Shown here piece after piece: positions 14,010 through 24,752 of a DNA stretch of 64,000 nt (position 1 is the stretch's first letter; each line of letters starts with the position of its first letter). Source of the DNA: Brachycybe producta. Taxonomy: Eukaryota; Arthropoda; Diplopoda; Playtdesmida; Andrognathidae. Below the pieces are notes generated by a model. That model made no database searches. It saw only the letters and a list, made by a program, of their open reading frames with translations, and had not been told where the DNA came from. The translations under genes and the position numbers were made by a program. The stretch spans positions 7,145,984 to 7,209,983 of the forward strand of contig JAUPFP010000006.1 in the NCBI GenBank assembly GCA_036925085.1. Direction: 5' to 3'.

Positions 14010-15547
14010 AACGAAAGTTCTAACAACACCATCATCTCAAATCGCCAATCCGAGTGTATACCCGAATCACCATTTCTAGATGAAACTCCAATGAACAGCA
14101 CGATCAACCAGCTTTTAACGGGCAAAAGCCTGAGTAGCAGCAGACAGCTAAAAAGATCCATTCTTACTGTAAAAGTTCAACAAGGTATAACTTGTGAGGA
14201 ATCGGAACGGGATTAATTTGTTCCCTTCCTCCCGAACCAGGATAGAATAAGCGGCTTAGCCAACCGCTTTTGGTATATTTTATCCCCCCAAAGGTGGTTC
14301 GTTACACTATAGTTGCAGCATGCAAATGATGCCACAACAAGTGATTCAAAGTGATGACCCACTAAGTGAATGGGTCCTAAAAACCTAGTAATTAGTGAAA
14401 AAAGTGATTAATGGAATAATTTATTAACCACAAACACCATTAAAAAATACGACGGAATTTTACTTTCTAAGGCATTTAGCAGAATCGCCATATATCTTTC
14501 AGTGCAAAGCACTAATTTAAAGCTTCTAATTTCTGTTAGTTTTTAACGCTTGTGCGATTATTTTCTAAGTGGCAAATGAAGTAAAGTGCAAACCAGAAAT
14601 AAAAACATCAAATAGAATAAATGCTGCAAACATTTGCCTTGTTATTCAGGTTGACATTTGTTCAATTTTGGCACTTAATGAATGTCCTAGTAGCAACTTG
14701 GATGATTACCATCATCAAAGTGCCAATCACATCTACCAAAAAAAAAATTGATAAGTTTGACATTGTTTCCACTGGGGTGAAAATTTGAACTTTTTGAGAA
14801 TTTCAACTGGTGAAAAGTTGAACAAACATGGCCTTTGAATATGATAGTGAATGGGCGGGAACCGCGTTTCTTCTATTTTTTTTTACTAGTGGAAAATCTT
14901 CAAAAAAGTTCATATTTTCGCCCGAATAGAAACAAGGCCTTTCATGACAATATTTGTAACAAAGTATTAATGTTGCAAATTGAAATACGTCAAAACGACA
15001 TTATTTTAAATTTACACTGTTGTACTAACGGACAACGCCAGGACTAAAATTCTACAGTAATATACAGAGTATGAATAAAATCTACCGAAGTCTCCTTTAA
15101 AGTACTCTAAGGTATCACACACACACACACACGTTGAATACCTTTGCTAAACAAGCTAAGGGCAATGCAGTGATTTAACTAGAAATAAAGCACGTATCGT
15201 GATGAGATGGGAGGGATCAGGTTGTTTTACAAATGGTGTATGTTAGAAGTTACAACACAAATGGATGTTGTTTTCTATTTCGACAATGAACGTTACACAC
15301 GCCATACATATTACACAAATGCAATGGTACAAAGATATTACAGCACACGTTTCATTTGCACGTCAAAATGAGATTGCACATTTTTTTTAAACAGGCTTTT
15401 TCTATACTGGAGGTTTGGATTTCAACATCAACAACAACATGTAATCTTGTCATCCACTGAAACCAATTCAATTTTGCAGATAGCGTCTTCGCCTTCATTA
15501 ACTACAATAACAGAATAATAACACGAAAGACGAAAGACGAGACATAA
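14010..15547 (+). other. Candidate two-exon coding segment, unrecognised
   Basis: A 175-bp stretch (14010-14184) has a good acceptor (TTGGACAG) and donor (CAAGGTATAA). It keeps one open frame with protein-like composition, including NESSNNTIISNRQSE and LTGKSLSSSRQLKRS, and is less AT-rich than its flanks. A segment at 15480-15547 (acceptor TTTTGCAG) joins it in phase and ends in a stop. A TATA box (GTATAAAAAGG) lies at 13858. I recognise no family. It could instead be part of an old retroelement, because GGTGGTTCGTTACA at 14293 recurs at 17402. Confidence 0.2.
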
Positions 15548-15639
15548 GTTTCTCGTAGTTAGTATTTATTTGACCTGCTGTTTACTGACTTGACATGAAA
15601 TACAAGGTGTCTCAGAAAATATAAATGACACTATAATTA

Positions 15640-15798
15640 TACTATTGTTATTATTATTAACATTATTATTTTTATTATTATTCTAATTTATTATTATTAT
15701 TATTATTATTTATTATTAATTATTATTTCATATTATTATTATTATTATTACTATTATAAGCACCCACATTCTCTCTCTCTCTCTCTCTTTTTCTCTTG
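15640..15798. repeat. (TTA)n and (CT)n microsatellites
   Basis: Imperfect TTA triplets fill about 15640-15757, followed at about 15771 by CT repeats. Confidence 0.85.
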
Positions 15799-17699
15799 GA
15801 CCAATCTGATGTTGTGTCCGCGGTAACCGTTATACTTCTACTCAGCTAGATAGATCTGCGTAATTTGCAACAGCACTAACGCTTTATAGTCGAACCCACT
15901 GATGATGTGTCAGTGTTAACTATTATACCCTTACACCGTTAGATGGTGGTATACATCTGTTATACAGTATAATATCAAACAAATTTATTTAAAAGGTTAA
16001 CACGTCCTATGACAGGCAACCTCCAGTCTTCGTATAGGTTCTCTCTATTCCAAAATTCCCACTCTAATGACGGGCATGTTTCTAGATGTCCTATAAATAT
16101 TGTTACTGTACTTTATTTTATTGTGTTTTTATTTATTTTCAACAAACCATATTTTATACGTATTTTTCCATAAATTAATATGCAAATAATAATTTAGAAA
16201 CATTCCCCCCCAAAACGGATCAAAGTTAGCTTTAGTCAATACAGTGCCCCCTAAAAGTGGTTATTCAAACACGTGTATCAGTGCACGAGCAACGAGTTGG
16301 CTCGTGTCACATTCATGACCTTTGTGGAGAGGGCTTTCGAACTGTTTTGCAACAGTTTGTTTTTGATTATATGTAAGATTGCAGATGCTGTGGGCTCTGC
16401 ATAGTGGTCTCTTTATTCAGAATTGGCTATGGTTGACATTATTTGATTTATCAGGGCTACTCTTTTATTTATACATCGCACATTATTTATTCATATGTTA
16501 TAATGCTGCATGAGATTGAATTTATTTACAATCATAATATAGAAATGCGGTGGTTTTTTTTTCTGTTTTGTTTCGTTTGCTAGAGAACAACAACAACAAA
16601 AACACAAATCTCATTAAGCTTTTTATATATCTCAACTTTGCAAAACCACACAAAAAAAACCAATGGTCAGTAGCTATTGTCATGCTTCTTATTTGGCAGA
16701 AATTCAAAGAGAAGCTTTCATTTCACCTTTTATATTTCCACAGAGAATTCGTGTTTCAAAAATAAAAGAAAAATCACAGTGACACGACGTGTCACACATA
16801 AAGATTTTAAATACAATTTTCTTACTTAGCTTGCAAAAAAAAACATCTTATCTGTTACCTCGACACACACACTCAGGGAGTCGGACATCATTCGAAACAG
16901 ATACGAGAGACTTATACCGGGAGTGGCGAAACCACCCCGGGGAGGGGAGCTGAGAGAGCTGAAGTCCCCTCCCCCCAGGACTTAAAAAAAAGTGAAGTAA
17001 ATAAATACAAAAAATAAGAAGTAAAGAAATACAAAATTTATGTTTATATTACTTTGTGTTATTGTTTGAGACTTGGGGCAAAGGAGGGAATTTCCTCTCT
17101 CCCCCTCCCCCAAGGATATTAAATACTTATTTAATATTTAATTAGCCTTTCCTAGACTAGAATCCTGGTTGCACCACTGTATGCCAGGGTCATATTAGCA
17201 ATAGAATTAATTGATGTATAACTTGGTTTTCGACCCATTTTTTTCGAATTTTAAAAATTCTTGAATCCATGGCCTTTTTCAAGCTTTTTGGGACTTCTGA
17301 GGTCAGTTGAATCCTTCTGAGGCATTTTTAGAGCTTTTAAAACATTTAAAAAAAATTCCACTTTCAGGCAAATTCCATTTCCTCCCCCCCCCCCCCCGAA
17401 AGGTGGTTCGTTACAATATTTTGGCTTCATATATTTGTTGTTATTAGTTAATAAATGTTATTTACTATTTAGTTTTTGTATGTCACTTTTTCATATACAG
17501 CTTTCTGGATGTTGGGAATAATTTAATTTGATTTTTATTAATTCCTGTGGGAAATAAATTTTCGGTTAGTGCTAGAGTTTTGAAAAAACAAATTAACAGC
17601 TGGGAATTCTTGTATAGTGCAACATTCAATCTAACTTGTAGTCGTTTTACTGAAGAAGCTCAAGAGTCGTGTCTATAATCTGCATATTAGCATATCAAC

Positions 17700-17930
17700 T
17701 ATCTAGTCAAACGAGATAGTATGATAGTGCTATCGCAACAGTGCGATAGTGACTTCTCGCGATAGCTGCTGTCATGACAGCAACTATCGTGACAACTATT
17801 ATCGTGAAAACGGGGCTTAGGATTCGAAAGATTCGAAAGACGAAAAAAAAGCGCAAAGATTCGAGTTTTCAAATCTCGAATATTTTTCGAGATTCGCGGG
17901 ATTCGAGGATTCGAATGTCCCATCCCTAAT
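17700..17930. repeat. Possible hAT terminus with subterminal GATAGT motifs
   Basis: The right end reads, on the minus strand, TTAGGGATGGGACATTCGAA, followed by ATTCGA-rich DNA. Several direct and inverted GATAGT/ACTATC motifs lie at 17717-17805. Tandem subterminal motifs next to a GGGATGGGAC end suggest a hAT-type terminus. The other end was not found. Confidence 0.3.
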
Positions 17931-18613
17931 AAATACCCATAAATTCAAAAAAGTCAAAATTGTCAAAAAATGAAAGTCTTCTAGATGCCATGAAAAGCAC
18001 TGAAATGAACTCAGGAGGGCCCAAAACCGACATCCAAAGACAATCAAAACCCAATTCAAAACAAGTAGAAATTATCAAAAAAAAAAAGATTTCCATTCCA
18101 GTCACTATTTTATTTTTTTTTAAATAAAGAAACTAAAAAAAAGCTTTTTGTTAATTTAAGTCTTTTTACTTTTCTTTCAACCAATACAACTAAATACTCT
18201 TAAAAAGTTATTCATTTTTGTAATACTATCCAACAAAAGACCGAACTGTATATCGGTACTAACTGGGTGCCCTAAGATCCAACGAAGAATACTTCGAAAG
18301 CACTTTAAGAACACAGATGTGTCAAGAAGCTTTAATTTTTTATTATATATAGAAATTTACAGATCTTTAACGGAAGGAAAGATAAAATGAAATAAAATGA
18401 AATAATAAAAAAGCAACATTTTTTTCATCATTATTTATTTAGTACTTTGGTAGCTTTCGATATTTTTTTTTCAGTGGTAAACCATCATATGGCACATAGA
18501 AATTCCTCCAAACAACTTATCTAACAAAGAAACACGCGAAAAAAGCACCCCACACACACACAAAAGGCAGGAGAACACCACATATATCGTCAAGATTATT
18601 TATCTTCCTAGAA

Positions 18614-18617
<4 letters not shown>

Positions 18618-18666
<49 letters not shown>
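18618..18666. repeat. (AT)n microsatellite
   Basis: About 49 bp of uninterrupted AT dinucleotide repeat. Confidence 0.9.
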
Positions 18667-18668
<2 letters not shown>

Positions 18669-21600
18669 TTTTACTTTTCCTGTACAATGACAAATGCTAG
18701 TTGTATTCTCGTGAAATGAGAAAAATGTTACAGAAAACCATTTGTGACAGTGTGGAGAAAAAAAAAACTGAACTGAACTTCTCTTTTTATATTAGACAAT
18801 AACACAAAGCAAAACGATTGACCACCACCACCATCAATACACAACCATATAACGAATTTCTTTATGGCTGAGGCTATGAAGCAATGAACTACGAAACACT
18901 AAATCAATAATAAGCCCACTATACAATTGCATATACTGTACAGTATGCCATAGAATCAACGCCCAAAATCATTACTAAAGCTTAAAATGTGGCCGTAGTT
19001 AAATTATTTCAAATTAAGTATCGCAAACATTATATTTTCAAACTTAAATCTACAAGGTGGTTATAAATTGTAAACGCCTCTCGAACTCTGCATTTGCTAG
19101 CAAAGTCTTTCAGGTGCAAAATGAAGAGAAACTTGAATATGTTTTACAAACTTGCAGAGTAGCTCGAATCACGTAAAAGTGTTTTGATGTTCATACCGTT
19201 CAAAATAAACTTTTTATATGAGAGTTTGAAAATGGTCCAACGTTTAAGTTTCCTCCACTTACCAGACCTTTTTGTAAAATTTTTCGTCTACATGTATACA
19301 CATGTAAAAATGTTTATTTTGAAAGATATCAACATAAAAATAACCTTAAGGTGATTCAACTTCCCCCTTCTAGTTCCTAAAACACGTTCAAGTTTCCATT
19401 CATTTTGTTCCTGCGCGACAAAATAATGAAGAGTTCGAAAATCAGCTGTTCTTAAACCATCTTAAGATGTTTTTTTTTTTAAACAAAGAATCAAAATTTG
19501 TTCGAATATACCGTAGTATGTGTACAATTATGTTATGATTTTAGAAATCAAAGACATCAACTTTTAGAGTTTCCGAGATATTCACTTTTTAAAGTGGACT
19601 TTATACCGCTTTTATCACTCGGTATAGGGGGCCTACCTTTGACAGTACGAGCTCATACATTACTATATTGGAACATTCATTGCGAGACATGTTGCAGTAA
19701 GATTCCAATGCCCGAATCTTCAGGATAAGCTAAGATTTTGACATGTGTGCTAAAGTGCAGCTTTGTGGCAATGTCAAGCGGCCACCAAAATGTTACGACT
19801 ACGGACTCTTCTTGATTCGTTCGTTTAGAAGCAATTTATTTGATTGTCTGTCCATCGATCACCTATCAGACCCGATGATCAACACTATTCGTGCAGCTGT
19901 CACATTTTCACATTGAACTCTTTAGACAATGCTTCCAACAAAGAAAAATCTTATTCAATAAATTTACTTCCGGGCAAGCGTTTTCTATATTTGAACCTTG
20001 TAAAAAAAAAAGGTTGAATGTAGGCCTAAAGTGAAAATGTGTGGTATACCCGTCTTAGGCCCAATTCTATCATGTGTGTCTCCCAAGTTTATAAGATTAA
20101 ATTGAAAACATTTTGATTTTTTTTTTCTTTGTGAGGTTTCGACTTTTTTTAAAAAAATTTTATTGATTTTTAGGTTGCTTTGAACCAGTAGATAACCCCA
20201 TTCTGAAGATTTTTCAGGGATTTTAAGTGCTTTTCATGAGAACAAAGTCAAGCAACAGTTTCAATTTTTCAGCACTTAAAAAAGCCACACTGACTGCACA
20301 TTCAGTTATTCATCGATTTATCCAACAGTGTGACGTCAAGTCAGCAGAAATACGTGAACGTGACGCCCGCAATGCTGGATAAATCGATTACCGTACTTAT
20401 TGGGGGGGGGGGGGGGGTGGAGGATAGTTGGATCACAGCTATTTTTCATATTGTAATTTGATATTTAGAGTTAGAATACAAAGACCATCTTTCGACTGCA
20501 AAATGAAGCCGAAGGTGGTTCTCGGCTGTGGTTGCAATGTATTTACAGTGGGGAAGACTGGTTGGTTTTAACGACAACCCAACTTCGTTTTTGCAGTTGA
20601 AAAGTAGTCAAAAAGGGATCTGTGTGACAAGGGCCTTATAATTTGTTACCCCAGGAGCTCATTTAAGATTTATGTCATATAAACAGAAGAAAGTTAGGCC
20701 AAGTTGGACCAAGTTGACTCCAGGCATGTACTTGGCTTACAAAATCTACAAAGATTAGCTCAACAGTTTTTTTTTTTCCATATATCGCACCAAACATGCA
20801 AACAGGTTTGAAACTTACGTAGCTGTTAAATTATGGTAAACATAAATTTTCGAGAGCTTCACAATTTCTATATGCTTAAGAGGCTTCTTAGTTTTAAGAA
20901 TACTCCTGGGGCAACACAGTTTAGAAAGATTCTCGTGTGCCTTCCAGTTTCTATAGGGTTTTGGCAGGAACCTCGCAGTGTTAAAAACATCCCGACACCT
21001 CCACAATTTCGGGAGGCTCCTACCAGCTTTCTATATTTCAAATTGTGTACACGTATATTTTATTACGTTATTAACAACTATCTTAAATTACAAAAGTGTA
21101 GCTGTTCGTTTTCGAAATAACATATTCTTAAACAAAATGCATGCTATGGGAACCACTCGGCCGTGTATAATAATGAATGTTTGGCGCACTGGCACCTAGG
21201 ACTGGCATCGGCGCCAGTACATGCCTGGTTGACTTGGTAAGACTTTTCACATTCCTTTAAAAAAACGACCTCAAAATAACTCAACACAATTTTTGTTAAA
21301 TAAATTGTGGTGTCAGTGAGTACCCATTGAGTGGATCATACAAAATCTTAACTATGAAGCCATATTCAATGTTTTGTGTAGAAAAAAAACAAAAACAAAT
21401 TTCAACAAGAAACGAGAAGTCTGACACGAAGCACCAGCGTAAAAGACGCTGTAAATGGGATTAATTTTTCATTAGCTGTTGTACGTCACTAATTAGACCA
21501 AACTCCAACTGTCTGTTAGCCGTTATTAAATTGGCTACTGGAAGCGTCTCTCTTGAAATCAAGAGGTGGTCGTTCTTCTGTTTCGATTTGAGGTTTATGA

Positions 21601-22015
21601 GGTGTGTTTTTTTTTTCTTCTCTAAATGTAGACAAAAACGTAATTGTACCCAATCATGCGTTATGTTCAATAACTTACTCACAGCGGAGTACGTACTATA
21701 GTATATGCGGTTAATTAATTTGTTCGAATCTTTCAATTAACAACCGCTTAAGCCTCTAAGAAGAAGATTATACAGCTTTTTCATATTATGTCGCGCTTCT
21801 GGCGTAACCTATGTATTAGCTCCACAGCCTTTGTTTGGAGGCTAGTGGCTTCTTATCGAAAGAATACCTTGATTTAATTAAATTTCATGTCCATAGTTAA
21901 CAAAAATGGCATTTTTTTTATAAGTCGCTCCTAGACTATGTAAACGCTTGTAAGCTTATTGCGTGCGTTTGACACAACCTTAAGTTGAAGGCTAATGGCT
22001 CCCAATCTAAACAAC

Positions 22016-22208
22016 AGGCATGTGTAGACAGCTTCAGAATTTCTTTGGCTCCGCCCTTTTACGAGCGTCAGACCAAATATCAACCAATTAGAAATAAAAA
22101 GGGCAGCGCATGTGACATCAGTCCCAGTAACAAACCAATTAGAAATTGATGACGCTCAATAAAGGGCGGAGCCAAAAAAAAAATCTGAAGCTGTCTACAG
22201 ATGCCTAT
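22016..22208. mobile_element. Foldback MITE related to family A, divergent copy
   Basis: About 193 bp with arms AGGCATGTGTAGACAGC / GCTGTCTACAGATGCCT and an 11-bp duplication ATCTAAACAAC at 22005-22015 and 22209-22219. The internal blocks GGCTCCGCCC and AACCAATTAGAA are shared with family A, but the ends differ. Confidence 0.7.
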
Positions 22209-22219
22209 ATCTAAACAAC

Positions 22220-22340
22220 ACAGGCAAGAGTGCCCAGCAATAAAATTTTGTTTGCCCCACCCTTTTAAGAGCGCCATCAATGTCTGATTAGTTTGTTACT
22301 TGGTCTGATGTTATAAAAGGGCGAGGCAAACGAAATTTTA
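22220..22340. mobile_element. Second family-A relative, partly overlapped
   Basis: This is an inverted-repeat block with arms AAAATTTTGTTTGCCCC and GAGGCAAACGAAATTTT. It lies directly between the divergent copy at 22.1 kb and copy 1 at 22.4 kb. Its right boundary merges with the target site of copy 1, so the limits are approximate. Confidence 0.5.
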
Positions 22341-22545
22341 ACAGGCAGTTCGAAATCGGGGAGAACTTCAGTTGGTTCCACCCTTGTTATGACAACCGGC
22401 AACTTCTAATCGGCTTGTTGTGTGGTTTGACGTTGAAAAGGGCGGAGCATGTGACGTCAGACTACATAACCAACCAATTAGAAGTTGTGTTCATCATAAC
22501 AAGGGCGGAGCCAACTGAAGTTCTCCCCGATTTCTAACTGCCTGT
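22341..22545. mobile_element. Foldback MITE, family A (MULE-like), copy 1
   Basis: 205 bp with inverted termini ACAGGCAGTT / AACTGCCTGT and an 8-bp duplication AAATTTTA on both sides. Almost the whole element is an inverted repeat, with arms containing GGCAACTTCTAAT and GGGCGGAGC. It has no coding capacity. The target-duplication length fits MULE-type transposition better than hAT, but the superfamily is inferred. Confidence 0.8.
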
Positions 22546-22875
22546 AAATTTTAGCGTTGGGTACACTTGCCTGTCTAAAGAACACCGAAGAAGAAAACAA
22601 TCATGAATTATCAGAACATTATTTACCTTAAGCAGAACTACATTGGAATATATTACATCGTGACCAGTAGGGTCCAGAACCAAACTTAACACTGCCTAAA
22701 AAAGATTCAACAGCAACTTGCTGAAAAACAAAATTCTTCACAAAATGTAATTTACAAGTTGTATCACGTGACTTCACAGTCAGCAGCAATGTCACCAAAT
22801 AAAATCCTATTAGATAAAATAACAGATGACCTTTGCAACATAGAAATATTCAAATGAGACATTTCATCATTAAAA

Positions 22876-23086
22876 TACACTTGCCACATTCTAAGAAATA
22901 ACTTGTGACGTCATAGGGGTTGACAAAAAATTTAATATCGTGTCCGATAAAAAAGGGGTAATAACAAAAGAATTAATAAATTTGTTTAAACTGTTGAAAA
23001 CGTTTTTCATCACCTATTTTTTATCCGACTAAATGACACAATCCTAATTTTTTTTGCCAATCGTTACGACGTCATAGGCAAGTATA
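22876..23086. mobile_element. MITE, family B, complete copy
   Basis: 211 bp with termini TACACTTGCC / GGCAAGTATA, GACGTCATAGG near both ends, and inner inverted arms around ATCCGA and TCCGATAAAA. Homologous to 5160-5342 and to a fragment at 379-465. No coding capacity. Confidence 0.65.
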
Positions 23087-23861
23087 ATTAAACATCACGC
23101 ATTCTTTCAACAAACATAAATTGCATCATGTACAATGTGCACAATAAAACCTACAGTAGATTTTAAATTTCTTTTTATAAAAAAACAAAACACATTTGAA
23201 CTGTAAAATTTCAAAATTTAAATAGACCAATACTGAAATAACTTATACATAAATAATTAATTAGTAATAATAAAAACTGAATATAGAATTTGAAATCAAT
23301 AAATAATTTGTTTTCTAATTTGCCAAACAGATTTTAGATTCACTTCAAATTTCATGAATTCGGGTCAAGTGTTATAAATTTGAAGAAAAAAAATGAGTGT
23401 AATATTGGTACATAGAATAAAGATAAAATATAGTACTTACTCTTTAATATAGATCAATTCACAAAGAAAATTCTCTCAAAATGACCCTTGAGGTATTTTT
23501 AGATAGGCCCCTATATTGCTGTATTGCAGTTGAACCAATTTCTTGTGAGTTGTTGCTTTTTATTCTCTTTTCTTGTTACCTTTGGAAGCACGCAATAAAA
23601 GAAAATCGATGCAGATTTTCTTTTGAGAAGAAAAAAAAAAAACTTCTCAAGCTCACCAAAAAACGAATTTTTATCCATTGCTCACGTTCCTAAAGCTTAA
23701 AACAGCATTATTTTTATAACCTGAATCAACATAAAATTTGTTTTAAAAAAAGAAATTGTAATCATAAAAGTAAATATTTTCATTTGGAATGATAATACTA
23801 AATTACTAATGTTTTATTCACAATATTTCTTTTATGTGGGCACAAAAAGCCTTATGTTTGC

Positions 23862-23906
23862 ATATTTAAATGAGGGCAGACGTTTCGTCTGCCCTCATTT
23901 AAATAT
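23862..23906. repeat. Perfect 21-bp hairpin
   Basis: The arm 23862-23882 and its exact reverse complement 23886-23906 flank a 3-base TTT loop. The arm core is GAGGGCAGACG next to ATATTTAAAT. No neighbouring repeat family explains it. Confidence 0.8.
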
Positions 23907-24415
23907 ATAGCATTTAGATATATAGCATTTAAATATATTTAAATGCCAATAATTGCCAACATTGAAATGCCAATTAAATGAAATTTGAAGTAAAAAAAAA
24001 ATATATATTTGAGTACAGCCGGTTTTTCATTATTCAACAATTTGTATTACATTGCTGTACAAAAATGTAACGTGCAACCTGAAAATGTACACACTATTCA
24101 ACACTTTAATCATGTGTCATCCAATTCATCAATAATAATTAATCTTTGTCACTAATGATATTCAAAGTAGCCACACACAACACAATAGGTATATTGTAGC
24201 TAGACCTCAATTTTTCAGGTTGTTTTCTTATTAGTAGCTCCAATCTCTATTTAAAAAAAAAACCTAACTCGCATCATGAAGTAATACACAAACAATGCTA
24301 GGTTGCTCTTTACTGCGCATGTGCAGTATTTAAATGCACCAACCATAGTAGATAATATTTCCGAACAGTAGAGAGCGACTTTGCATTGCTTTTAAATTAC
24401 TTCATTGAGGCTTAT

Positions 24416-24594
24416 TACACGGCACTGCTTATTCCGATAAGTGTCGATATGTTCTCTTACCGCAGGCTCCACATCCCTTTATTTTAATCTGTCTTGAGAT
24501 GTGTGATCTCATATGAAATAGGCGTCGAGCCTGCGTAAGAGGACATTATATCGACACTTCTATCGGAATAACTAGTGCCGTGTAATAAGCCTCA
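24416..24594. mobile_element. MITE, family C, copy 1
   Basis: 179 bp with long inverted arms starting TGAGGCTTATTACACGGCAC and ending GTGCCGTGTAATAAGCCTCA. The arms extend through TATCGACACTT. Related to 31178-31395. It lies just 3' of the sulfotransferase gene. Confidence 0.7.
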
Positions 24595-24682
24595 TTGTGA
24601 GACCTAGCCCTTACCCTTCTTTACGACACAAACATGACTGTGTTACAATTGGTTTTGTGTACTTTGTTGGACTTTACAAAAA

Positions 24683-24688
24683 TTTATT
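24683..24688 (-). promoter_or_regulatory. Polyadenylation signal of the sulfotransferase gene
   Basis: AATAAA reads on the minus strand about 65 bases downstream of the sulfotransferase stop codon (24753-24755). It is the nearest canonical signal after the predicted last exon. Position and strand fit; there is no transcript evidence. Confidence 0.45.
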
Positions 24689-24752
24689 GAGTAGTGTTAC
24701 CCTCCGGTTTATATTTTCAAATTCTAAATACCTTTTTGTATTTTAAAATAAA

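Larger units (their letters stand above)
12520..22015. other. Non-coding stretch with simple repeats
   Basis: It contains the candidate exons, microsatellites and a G-run at 20401, plus a degenerate minisatellite-like block at about 20845-21035. A repeat at 19.3 kb is also seen inverted at 35.3 kb. Nothing else supported. Confidence 0.6.
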
